Source: Brachionus plicatilis
Lineage: Eukaryota > Rotifera > Eurotatoria > Ploima > Brachionidae
DNA: 64,000 nt
NCBI GenBank assembly: GCA_010279815.1
Contig: QEOQ01000251.1
Coordinates: 5,205 to 69,204 of the forward strand
Reading direction: 5' to 3'
The notes beneath the pieces were generated by a model. The model was not told the origin of the DNA and did not search any database. It was given only the letters and a program-made list of their open reading frames with translations. Shown here piece by piece: positions 47,451 to 58,926 of this stretch (its first letter is position 1; every line of letters starts with the position of its first letter). Made by a program: the position numbers and the translations under genes.

Positions 47451-48201
47451 TAAAAAATTATTTTGAGATTAAAAAAAATTTGAATAAACATAATATGCGA
47501 TACAAGGATGCTTATTTAGTTGTAACACAACTATGCTAAAAGCTGCAGAAATCATAATTAATTTATCTTAAAAAGCTTATTTTCTTGTAAGAAATTTTGA
47601 AATTTTGTTCTCAAACGTGCCCAAAATTTCCTAGATGCATAATCTTGACTTATTTAAAGATGACACGCGACTATTCTTTTTTTGCAAATGCTCTCTTTAA
47701 AAGTATTCAGAATTCTTAAATATCCACTCCAATCTTTAGGTGTTTGAAAATTTTAAAATGTTTTAAATTTTACTCTTATTTTTGTTAAGAATTTAATATT
47801 TTTTTCCATATAAAAGAATTCTTTTAAAGATAAAAATCAATATAGGTCTTTTAAATTTCGAATAAACATTCTTAAAATATTAATGAACTGAAATTCAAAA
47901 ATTTTATAATAACAGTGGCAAATTAATCAAATATTATCTCACAAGATATTTTTGTGAAATCAAGATATCAATTTTTTGGAAATTTAAATGGAGATAGTCA
48001 AAATTGTCATAAAAAAAAAAGTCATAAAAAAAAAAAAGCAAAATTGTCATAAGAAAATTGTCATGTGTTAATTTGTCATATATGACAAAATAAACAAGGA
48101 AAAATGAAAAAACAAATGATTGGTTGATTGTTAGAATTTTTTTTATTTAAAAAAGAATTTTAGAAAAAGAATTTAAATCCATGACAAAACAGTTTAATTG
48201 T

Positions 48202-48966
48202 TTATTCTAAATCAATACAAAGTTTAGAAAATTTTGGGGAATAATTTTCAACAGAATAATGAGTAAACAAAAACAAATCAGTACATTTTATTATAGTATT
48301 AAACTCATCTCTGATTTTTGTTTGATCAAAGACTAATTTACCAGGATCTAGATTCATAGCTAAAGATAATGCATATCCAAGGGCAAATAAGCCACAGTCT
48401 TTGTTACCTTTTTGTTTTGTAACATTGACATGGACAACGTCAAAAAATCTAGAGCCACCCGAGAATCTTTTTAAGACCGTTTTAATAAGATTGAGATAGT
48501 GTTTAGGGTTATTAAGACTATCATAAATGAACCAATTATTAAAACTGTCAGGATCTTCGTATCTTCGTATCCTTGGACATCATATTTCTTGTAAATCAAA
48601 TTCTGGAACTCAGTAATATGAAAATTGGTCAACTCTTGATTTTTTTCTAGTTTTAAAAATTGTAAAGAAATAGGAATTCTCTCGTAATTAGTGTATGAGC
48701 GGACTTCCAAGAATTGAACTTCAGATGAATCTTCTAATTTTTGTCTCTTCTTGCACGGCTCTGATACTAATATTGGCTCTGTTGGATAAAGGTGGATGGT
48801 AATGTTCTACATTATTTCTTTTTCTTGCCTCTAAGTTATAAAGTGCACTGCATTTTCTATTGACGCATCTGTACCAACTTGATTTTTTTTCGTTTTTTTG
48901 ATAACGGTGCTTTTCGAAAATAATTTGTTTGTATTCGGTGTCAAGATATAATATTTCTTGTTCCAT
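48202..48966 (-). pseudogene. FLYWCH zinc finger plus ULP1-like C48 protease, frameshifted
   Basis: From Met at 48966 the frame holds a FLYWCH-type finger (FEKHRYQKNEKKSSWYRC, NRKCSALYN, VEHYHPP). After a frame change near 48790 it continues PCKKRQKLEDSSEVQFLEVR and FHITEFQNLIYKKYDVQGYE. A second change at 48555-48570 is explained by a tandem copy of CTTCGTAT. Removing one copy restores the run into NNWFIYDSL, QKGNKDCGLFALGYALSLAM and FDQTKIRDEFN, ending at 48202. The last part matches C48/ULP1-type cysteine peptidases (Cys in DCGLFA, Asp in YDS). Such fingers and proteases are carried together by some Mutator-like and other DNA transposons, so this is likely a transposon accessory gene, now broken. 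Confidence 0.6.
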
Positions 48967-50509
48967 TTTTTGATTTTAAGATTTTGATTAACAGTATGAG
49001 TAGATAAGTTATTTATTTTCATTTTCAATTTATATTTATATGACTCAACTACTTTTTAAATTAATTAATTAAAATTTTTCTTCTAATTGTTTCATTTTTA
49101 TCTTAGCTTCTTTTAATATTCTTCTTATTTAATTAAAAGATAAATTTTCTTTGAAATTAATCGCCAATCAGATTTGACATTCAATTTATTTTTTAATTGG
49201 TTTGACAATTTTACGATGACTATTTTGTTTTTTTTTCCTATGACAATTTTGCACTGCACTGATACTGACAATTTTGACCCTAACCATTTAAAGCTAAAGA
49301 AAAAATATTTATGATCTAAAAACCAAAGCTTCAAATTATTGGTTCCATGATGAGAAATATTTTAAAGCGCTAAATATGGTTAAAATTTGACTGATAAATA
49401 AATAACTAAAATGTTTTATTGACAAATAAAAACTTTTTGAGAAAATTTTCTAAAATATATATTAAATATACTTATTTAATATTTGAACATAAATTCATAC
49501 CAAAACAATTTTTGATATTGATTTAAGCATTAAAAACTGAAATGTAAATACATTTTTCAAAAAATATCCTAATCTAATAATCAATAAAAAACTGTAAAAT
49601 TCTTTGTCTAAACTTTTTAAGACATTTGCCCTAATAAAACTTTTTTCTTAAACAGATATAGCTAATGTGTTTTTTTGATAAATTGGTCCTCATTGTACAA
49701 ACTTAAAAAAAAAAATTTCTTTGTTTAAAAATTTTCCTCAAATAACTGGTAATATTGCTTTAAAAACAAAAAATAAAATAAAAATCTATTAAGAATTATA
49801 TTATTAATTGATTTATTTTCAAAAAAAACATCAAAAACTTTTTCTTTTGGTATCAAACTTTTAAGCAATTTTGGCATAAATGTCTTCACGATTCTTCTCC
49901 AGTATGCAAAATTTTAAAGTCTGGACTTGGACTTGACTTGAGGCTTGTGACTTTTAAACAACTTTTATATAATTCATCTTAAAAAAGTAAGAACAATTAT
50001 TAAAAATTTTAATTTTCTAATGATTAAACATATCTAAGAAAGCTAAATTCAGATTGAATTTCTTTTTTTAATACAGCTTTTTATATATGATTTTTGATAA
50101 TTTTTGTATTTAATAAAAAAATTTAATATGTTCGTACTTATTACAGAAGAAGCTAATTTATTGATAAAAAAAAGCATAGGTCTAAAATAGACTATTGAGT
50201 ATTAAATTAATTTAAATACCTATCAATTTGTTATATTTAAATTAATCAATTGATTCCAATATAAGTTTAAAAAATCAATTAACATCAAACTTGTTCACAA
50301 AAAATTGTTACTAAAAAATAAAAATGTTTTTGTTTCTATCATACTATTTGAATTGATTGTGTCCTTGTTTTTATTTAATATGAGGACAAATTTATATAGT
50401 CCATATTAAAATATTAATTTTCATAATTTGTTTAAAAAAAAAAGGATATAATAAAAAAAAATCCATTTTTTCCTTTTTTGTTGAATTTTTATCATTTTTC
50501 ACCTTTTTC

Positions 50510-50790
50510 TACAAAAATTTACCGAAATTTACGTCAATTTTTGTCAAAAAATTCAATCAAATTTTAATTTTTTTCCTTTTTCAAAAATTCAAAAAAAAAA
50601 TTTTTTTTCATAGAAATCGTTTTTTTTCGAGAATTTTTGGAATTTTTTTTTCACTGAATTTTACAATAATTATCGGTAATTTACGATAATTATCGTTATT
50701 TTACAAAAAAATCCCTTTATTAGATTACCATATTTTACCGTAAAATATCGTGAATTTACCATAATTTACGTAAAATATGGTGAATTCAAG
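50510..50790. repeat. TTTACGTAAA-type low-complexity repeat with hairpins
   Basis: Runs of TTTACG, TTTACCG and ATTATCG in both orientations. ACCATATTTTACCG and its near inverse CGTAAAATATGGT can pair. Similar tracts lie at about 16060-16200, 19060-19165 and 58195-58285. Confidence 0.5.
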
Positions 50791-51082
50791 GTATCGTAGC
50801 AGCATTGTATATTAGATCAATTTTAACCTTATTTAAAATTATTTAAATTAAATCAAAGATATTATTTTAATATCTAAAGATAAACTTTTTGAATTGATCA
50901 TCAACTTCAAGATGCCTAAATAATAACAGTTTTATTTTAATAAAAAAAGACTTCTAAATTTAAATGATTCACTTTTTAGATATGTTTAGATATAGAACTA
51001 CCTAAAGATATTAACGTCTCAGATCGAATTAATTGACTTGAAGTATTCTTTAACATTACCAGACAATTTCACGCATTTTTTT

Positions 51083-51180
51083 TTGAGTATGAGTGTGAGT
51101 TTGAGTGATAAGCACTCAACTCTCACTCAAAATTGATCACGCATAATTTTTGCGTGATACACTCACACTCACACTCAAAA
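51083..51180. repeat. Imperfect palindrome of GAGTGT repeats
   Basis: TTGAGTATGAGTGTGAGTTT on the left is mirrored by ACACTCACACTCACACTCAA on the right. A second inner hairpin (TGATCACGCATAATTTTTGC, then GTGATACA) lies between. Confidence 0.7.
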
Positions 51181-53907
51181 CGCATTTTTTTGCGTGACAC
51201 AATTTAAAAAAATTTTAAAATTTTTCTTTTTTTTTTATGTCAAAATAAATAAAATTAAATTTTGAACATTTTGAAATATTTTTTAAGTTCGAATTTTTAT
51301 TTAAATAGGCAAAAGCTAGCACAAACAATTGATTGAGAACTTGATTTATTTTTAGTTTTAAACTTTTTTAAAAAAAATTTTTGTGTTAGAACAAAATCTT
51401 TATTAATCTTGAAATTAAAAATAAAATATATTATTTTTTTAATAAGATTAAGAAATTAGGGGGCCTTAAGTTGGTTTCAATTTGTTCGCTTCAACTCGCT
51501 TACATTTCGTTGATATTTGAAAAAATACTTTAAAAAGTTAATTTTGAAAAAATTTTTTAGGAAAAAACTGGATTGTAACTAACTTAATTAAATAAAGAAA
51601 ATAGAATTATGTAAAGTTAAAAAAAATTTAAAACTTGAAAAATCTTCTTGGTTTGTTTCTTGAAGTAAAAACTTGTTATTTAAATTCAATATTATGCGAC
51701 ATGCATAATTGAATCATTATTAGCATTAAACTCTGCGAATTTGGCAGAAATTAAATTTCAATATGTCCAAGACAACTGCATTCAGAGATTTTGCACATCA
51801 GTAACAGGTTTTAAAAGTTGAAGTATTTTTGTATGTTATACTATGTTGAATTTGAACCTCTAAAAACCTCTAAAAAAGATTTCTTGCACGTTTATTTTCT
51901 GTTTTAAGTTCCAAATTTCACAAAACTTAAGAAAGGAATTTTTTTCTTAATGTTTTTTCCTCAAAATCGATAAACATGACCAAAAAGGATATTTTAAAAC
52001 TACACGACTCTAATAATAATCAAAGATAGTTATATCTAATGCACCGTATCGCACCAACCTAAACTTTTGTTAATTTTATACATTTTGATAGAAAAATTAA
52101 GATATAAATTCAAAAACGCTTAGATCAGAATGGTACAACGCCGAATTAAAACCTTTCTTTTTAATTTTTCTGTCCAAGTTTCAGGTTGAGCTACAATTTC
52201 AGTTTTTTAGCAATTTGTATTGACTGTATCGATTCTACAATTTAAAATTTAAGAAAGTAACGTAAGGCTAAATAGTTTTACTTATTTTTGAATTAAACAC
52301 AAGGCGTATTTTAATTCAAAATTTTAAAGATAGATGTTTAAAAAAAAACATATAAAGCAGACGATAGTGGTTAAACTTCTGAAAACATTTTTGATTGAAT
52401 TAATAGTCCAAAAATTAAAAAATCAGGCTTATATTTGAGTCACAAGCTTTAATCTAACTTATCAAAAGTTATGATTTGGGCTTAAATGAATTAATATATA
52501 TTAACTTCGGATACAACTAAGCTGAATCTTAATATTAAACCCATAAACAAAACTACCTTATTATTTAATACCAGACTCTAATCAACCTTAACACATATTC
52601 GTGAAAATCCCTGTTTTCCTATTTATCAGAATCAGAAGAATTTTTACACGTTATTTAGATTATTCAAGAGATCTAATTGATTCTTTTAGTATAAAATGAA
52701 ATCAATTTATTTTGATTTTTTTAAAATAAATAATTAAAAAATTAAACAAAATTAATATTATTTTTATCAAATATTTAATTATTAAATGAACTAAAACATC
52801 ATGAAATTATTCCGTATTAAATATTGATAAATGAGAAAAATTTTAAAGCAAAAAATTAAGTTTGAAATGAAAATTTATTATTTAACAATTAAAAATTTCT
52901 TTAATAAATTAAAAAAAAAAAATTGTTCACCAAAAAAAAATTTTGTTCACATAATTTTTTAAATCATTTTTTTTTAATTTAATGAATTTTTTGTGAACAT
53001 GATTTTGGTGAGCATCATTGTTAAAGTCATCTTGAGTCGATTGCTCACATATCGACCAGACCCGGATTTTGTGAATTTTAAAGATTATATATTTTCGATT
53101 TCTGTATTTAAATCTATTTTTTGATTTTGTTTTTATTTATGATCAATTATTATTTAATTTTGGATATCTTCATAAATTTTTTTTAATTCAAATACATTAC
53201 GAATAATGGAATTTTTAATTTCAAAATTTAAACATTAGACTGAATTTGTAAATATAATTGAAATAATAATAAGATTTTTTTCCAAAAAACATATCAACTA
53301 AAATTTATTAAAATTTTCTTCAATCATCAAGAAAATCACACAACCTAAATATTTTGTTTGATTAATTTCTGATTTTCTTATTACAAAAAACTTATTGAAG
53401 CATTTAAAATGTTCTTAAACAAATATAAATAATTTTTAATTAATATTTTAAATGGATTAAAACTCTTCGAAAGATTTTTTATTTTTTTCTTAATAAAAGA
53501 AAAAAGAAAATGTTTTTAATTTTTTTAATTTCGTTTGAAATTTGATCAAAAACAAGTAGTTCCTTGGATTATAATTTCACTTGATTTATTCATTAATTCG
53601 AAGTCGATTATGGTGAGTCTGTTGGGTATTTGAAGTGTTTGATCGAGAGTGGGATGCACAGGCTCAGTTAAATTATAGATTATAGATTAAATAAAGCAAT
53701 CTAGTAAATTTAATTGAAAATTGTATTATTTTTCAAAAAAATTTGTATATATAATTTGATAGTTCCTTAGAAAAACTATAAGAGAGATTTTTAAAAAGGT
53801 GATATTTATTTAAGTGGAAACAAGGTTCAAATGACAGAAAGTTGGTTTTTTTGTTTCTTTTTATTCTTAAAAAAATTTTCATTAAAATAATCAATTAATC
53901 TTTAGTG

Positions 53908-54019
53908 CAGAGTTGTTTAAAAGTCACAAGTCTCAAGTCAAGTCCAAGTCCGGACTTTTTTTTTTTTCAAAAGTCAGAGCAAAGACTTGGACTTTTTTTG
54001 GGACGTTTAAACAACTCTG
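53908..54019. mobile_element. 112-bp hAT-like MITE
   Basis: Ends CAGAGTTGTTTAAAAGTC and, inverted, CAGAGTTGTTTAAACGTC enclose a palindromic interior (CAAGTCAAGTCCAAGTCCGG). CTTTAGTG at 53900-53907 and CTTTAATG at 54020-54027 are an 8-bp duplication with one change. Eight bases and a CAGAG end are typical of hAT. Confidence 0.8.
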
Positions 54020-54229
54020 CTTTAATGTATTTAACTATTTAAAATCACAAGAATACCGATACTTTTTTTTCCGATGAATTTACAGACATTTTTTAAATTG
54101 TATATTTATTTTATTTATTTTTATTTGTTGAAAAATTAAACTACGTCCCATAGACGATTTAAAATAAAAAAAATATATAAAAAATATTATAAATTAAAAA
54201 AAAAAAAAAGAAAGAAAAATTAAGTTACT

Positions 54230-55114
54230 TGTTCACCAAGAACTTTGTATAAAATATTTTTATAGAAAGAGGAGTTCAGTTCATCCTCAGAAATCAAACG
54301 ACAAAGATTAATTATTTTCCTAATTAATTCATTTTATTGATATTATCCAATTTAATATCAAAATGCTCATTTAGCCTCAACAAACAGTCTTCAAAATTTA
54401 GAGCTTCCAAGTTACCAACTATCTCTGTTGTTTCTTTTAACTGGTTAATGAAAGAATTCTGCGGACATTTATTGTTGGTATAGTAGTTCTTGAGATAATC
54501 GAAAACAACTTTGACTTTTTCTAGACTTTTAACTTGTTGAAAAAATAGTATTGTAAAAATTGAATAAATAAGGTGATAAAATCCCTCCTTGCTTTACTCC
54601 ATCAGTTATGGTAAAAGGATTTGATTTCCTATCATTGAATTTAACGACAACTTTTCATGCTTCATAATAATTATACAATGTTCTCCAAAACATTTCAGGT
54701 ATTTCTTTTTTTAGCTTATAAAACAAGCCTTTCCTCCACAGTCAGTCGAAAGCCTTCTGGGCATCTAAACTGGCCATGTAAACATTCGTTTTGTTAACAT
54801 TATAATATTGGATATTTTCATTAACTAGAAAATACGCGTGTTTACACGAGTACTGGTTTTTATAGCGTTATTATTGTATATAAAAATTTTGGTTTCAATA
54901 AAATTTAATTTTTGTTTAATTAAAGTTAAATGAGGTAAAGAATTTCATCTGGTGTGATGGCTATTGAGTCCATTTTAAATCTATTCAGTAACTCTGTTTG
55001 CCAAAAGCGTGTGATTTCTTCTTTGACTCCTTTATTCCTCAGCACAAATGTCACCATCACCTTGTAAATCAATTTTTTGCATTTCCTAGGGTTTTGTGAT
55101 ATGTTCGGAATCAA
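54230..55114 (-). pseudogene. LINE reverse-transcriptase relic
   Basis: Reading down from 55114, a 62-codon frame (NISQNPRKCKKLIYKVMVTF, ITRFWQTELLNRF) precedes RT motif A (NVYMASLDAQKAFD then stop then LWRKGLFYKLKKE) at about 54790-54720. Motif B, DGVKQGGILSPYLFNF, lies at about 54600-54560. In another frame, about 54560-54350 reads LEKVKVVFDYLKNYYTNNK and GNLEALNFEDCLLRLNEHF. The YADD box is missing, so the core is deleted. Stops and shifts mark it as dead. Confidence 0.65.
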
Positions 55115-55644
55115 TTTTTTTTAAATCAGAATTCGTAGCCTAAAAATTAATTTTGAAAATAAAATTCATATGTTCAAAACAAATATGACTATTTTGACTA
55201 TCTCTGTGCTTTTTTGTATAAATCATCATTTTTAAAATCAAAATTTTTTTTTTATTTTAAAATGGAATTCTAATATTAAATAGGAGAAACTCTGTTAAGG
55301 ATTTTAAGCGTTCCAGACATAAATCAAATAAAATTCTTATTAACTAATATAAAAAAGTTAAATCTTTTCAAATGCTTTGTTAAGTTTATCTTTAAAAAAG
55401 GAAAAGGAAATGTTTTTAGTTTATTAAATTTAACTGAAACATTGTTCAAATAACATATATATTCTTTAGATTTTTATTTCTTTTTAAAATTCTAATAAAT
55501 CGCGATTTAAAAAATTTTGCTTTTTCAAGTAAAGAAATTTTTAATTAACTTTTTAATCTTTCATTTTTTTATTCAAAAGGACAGATACCTTATTAAGTTA
55601 ATTTTTATACACGAAAGAAATTTTAATCAAATTAAAATTCTAGA

Positions 55645-56837
55645 ATGAAAAAATTTATTCACTTCAATATCTATTTAATGTTGATATTCATTTGCAACTG
55701 TCAACAGCTTCAAGGATATTTTAAGGAATATTTTGGAAAAAATGTGATCGAGAGTAAGAAAAATAATGAACTAGAATGCGCATTAAAATGTTTACAAAAT
55801 GAAGATTGTAAAATGGCTGCCATAAAAGAAGAAAATTTTTCATTTCATAATAAATGTTCAACAATTGATTTTAATCAAACAAATTTTGTATTGTTGATTA
55901 AAAAATTGATCAAAAAGCCCAAAATTGATTCTAATTTTACATGTAAAAAAAAATTTTAAACAAGTCGACTATTTTAATTTTTTTTTCAAAGTAGGAACTA
56001 ATCTGACTGGTCATTCATTGGATATTCTTGCATTAGCGGTGCTTAATAATGGTGACTTGGCAAGTGGATCAGAAGATCGAACCATTAAAATCTGGAATTT
56101 AGATACCGAATGTGAAATAATGACATTAAATGGACATAGCGATGCGGTTTTATCACTTACAGTACTAAATAATGGTTATTTGGCAAGTGTCTAAAGATGG
56201 GAGAATTAAGATTTGGAATACAAATGATGGAAGTCTAATAATGACTCTAAATAATCATACAAATCGGGTAAATTCACTTGTAGTGCTTAAAAATGGTGAT
56301 CTGGCAAGTGGATCACATGATAAAACAATCAAAATTTGGAATTTAATTGATGGAAGTGCAAAAATCACTCTAAATAGTCATACAGACGTGGTAAATTCAC
56401 TTGTAGTACTTAAAAATGGTTATTTAGCAAGCGGATCAAATGATAAAACGATCAAAATTTGGAATATAAATGATAGAAGCGTTAAATACACTTTAAATGA
56501 TCATACAGATAGGGTATCGGCACTTGCAGTACTTCCCAATGGTGATCTGGCAAGTGGTTCAAAAGATGAAACTATTAAAATATGGAATACAAATGATGGA
56601 AGTTTAAAAATGAATCTAACTGGTAATTCTCAATGGGTTTGGTCCCTTGCAGTACTTCACAATGGTGATTTGGTGAGTGGATCAGCTGATAATACAATTA
56701 AAATTTGGGATACCAATGACGGAAGTTTACAAAAGACTCTGGCTGGTCATTCAGGTGTAGTTCGCTCACTTGCAGTGCTTCTAAATGGTAATTTAGTTAG
56801 TGGTTCAAGCGATGCAATTATTAAAATTTGGAATTAA
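55645..56837 (+). pseudogene. Secreted PAN-like plus WD40 protein, copy 2 (frameshifted)
   Basis: Exons 55645-55942 and 55992-56837 share the intron position and phase of copy 1. The product has a signal peptide (MKKFIHFNIYLMLIFICNC), the Cys module (ECALKCLQNEDCKMAAIKEE) and seven WD40 repeats (NNGDLASGSEDRTIKIWNL and variants). Within the second repeat, near 56188-56191, the expected GCAAGTGGATCT is GCAAGTGTCT, two bases short, so translation ends soon after repeat 2 begins. With those two bases it would encode about 381 residues. The rest is unbroken, so the loss is recent or an assembly error. The ATG is preceded by TCTAGA. Confidence 0.75.
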
Positions 56838-58446
56838 AACAATTGTAAGACATTAAATCTAAAATTAATTCGAAAATTAATTTTTAAATTTTAATCAGTT
56901 GTCAAACACTCTATTAGTTTACAGAGTATTCACATTTTAATTTAACCTTATTTAAAGCTAAAATAAAATTACACATAATTTTAGATTTATTCTTTTAGTC
57001 GTATTTAGCTAATTAAAGATCAAATTTTTGATATAATAAAATAAAAAAAGATTTAAATATTTATTTTTTTAATTACGACTAGCACTTGCTGTTCCCCTCA
57101 ACTTAATCTATATGGATTAAACTAAAATTTATGCAGTCCTTCTTCCTCTTGATTGTCACTATTTAATTTATCTAATAGAATTCAATTCAGCTCTGGAAAA
57201 CTTGAAGATTTCCTATTGATCTGCTCTTGGTACTTTACTTAACAAATTAATTTCCGACAAAATATAATAAATTTTTCCTCTGCTCGATCAAAATATTGAG
57301 CGCAATTTTGTAATCTTCGCTCTCCGTTATTTTCTATTTTTACATGTTATTTTTTCTTATTTTGATTACTTGGATATTTTCAAAAAAGATTAAAATAATG
57401 TTTATAAATTTGAAGAGCTAATTGATTTAATCAATTTTGTAATGTCACTTTTGGGCTGTAAAACATAGAATTTAAAAAAACATAGTAATTATCTTACACA
57501 GAAAAAAAAGATAAAAGGTAAACATAGAAAATCAATTGACACAGAAAAATAAAGTAAAAAAACAAAAAAAAGAATATTTTTAAACGTAAAAATCAAGATT
57601 TAGAATATTGATCGCTGTTAATTGATTTTTTTTATAATTTTTAATAAACACTCTTTTATTTTACTCTTTTTATTAAATTAATAATTAACTAAATGTAATT
57701 CATATTCTTACAAAATCACTAAATTTTTTCATTGTTTCTACGTTATTTTAATTAAATTCTACGTTTTTATTTTTCTTTGTTTTTATTGAATTTAATTTTT
57801 CACATTCCATACGAAAAACACTCCCTTCATAATTTTGAAGATAGAGAAGCCAAGCTTTGTATACAAGTTACTAAATTATCGACATCACCGTTTTTTTTCA
57901 CTGCGCTTACTGATTTTCTTAGACACGCAGACTTATTAAGCTTATTAAGCTCGTTCCTCACAACAATGTGCCTTTATCTGTTAACTTAAGTCTTATTCTA
58001 GATCTTTTCAATTAGCATGAGATTTAATATTTTTTGTTTAGTAATTAAATTAATTTACAAAAATATAAAGAATTATATTAATATTTTGAAAGACACGATA
58101 ATTTATTTTCCTCAAAAATTAAAAAATCAAATTTTGACGATAAAAGCTCAAGTTCAAACGAATAAATTTTTTTTTTGCTGATTCGTCAAGTGGAACTTAC
58201 GTAAAATTACGTAAATTTACGTAAAATAAGGTAAATTTACGAAATTTACATAAATTTTGACTTTTTTTCTTGTAAAAAATGGTAAAATTTTGTAAATTAA
58301 TTTAATTTATTGAAAAAATGCTTTTCAAAGACATTGCTTGGCCTAGCAATCTCCATTTTTTTATCACGATTTTTATTACCTTTATTATTACTTTATTCTT
58401 ATTATCTTATTTGAAAAAAAAATACCTTTTTTTAAATGATTTATTT
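56838..58446. other. AT-rich non-coding DNA
   Basis: No gene seen. A TTTACG-rich tract lies at about 58195-58285. The plus-strand frame at 57777-57989 has no supporting features. Confidence 0.45.
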
Positions 58447-58926
58447 ATGCTTGGCAATTAGATGGAGTAAGTTTTCTTTGAAACTCTAAAATTGCCTCAA
58501 CTGCTTCCTCGTCATTTTGAATATTTTTCTTTCTCACAAATTCTTTCAATTCATTCTAAATCATTTCGATAGGATTCAAATCTGGTGACTTTGGAAGAGA
58601 TTTTTCCTATTTAAATATAATAAATTAAACAGCTTATAAATTTTTTTTCAAGCCCAGTTAATGTCATTATTTTTCAAAATTTGGGCAAAAATGTTAGATT
58701 TGTGTTTCGGATCATTATCCAGACACAGCCATATTCTTTAATTCAAAACTTTAAAAGAAATTCAGCTAAAATATCCCTATAAAGATTCGAATCCATTGTT
58801 GATTTGAATAAGTAAAATTATTTATTATAAAGCATTATTTTTTATAAAGAATTTAAAAAAATTACTGCAAAATCGGTAGCTCCTTTGAAAGATATACCAC
58901 CCCAAATATGAAATATGCCGAAATTT
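58447..58926 (-). pseudogene. Second Tc1-type DD34E transposase relic
   Basis: Reading downward: HIWGGISFKGATDFA at 58915-58870, MDSNLYRDILAEFLLK near 58795, LCLDNDPKHKSNIFAQIL with the second catalytic Asp near 58720, and SPDLNPIE with the Glu near 58580. Then comes a TAG where Trp is usual, and NELKEFVRKKNIQNDEEAVE ending at 58447. The spacing between Asp and Glu is 34 if a small intron before EKSLPKSP is removed. The N-terminal half and the first Asp are missing; the upstream edge joins the gypsy reverse transcriptase directly. It is a different family from the transposase at 1347. Confidence 0.7.

Larger units (their letters stand above)
48967..53899. other. 4.9 kb of AT-rich non-coding DNA
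   Basis: No gene seen. It contains a half copy of the hAT-like MITE at about 49915-49975, TTTACG-rich low complexity at 50510-50790, a family-A-related end at 50850-50920, the GAGTGT palindrome at 51083-51180 and a weak inverted repeat at 52920-53015 (TTGTTCACCAAAA and mirror). Confidence 0.5.

Noticed and set aside
57777..57989. Plus-strand open frame of 70 codons
   Set aside because: No signal, domain, paralogue or splice support; length is expected by chance.
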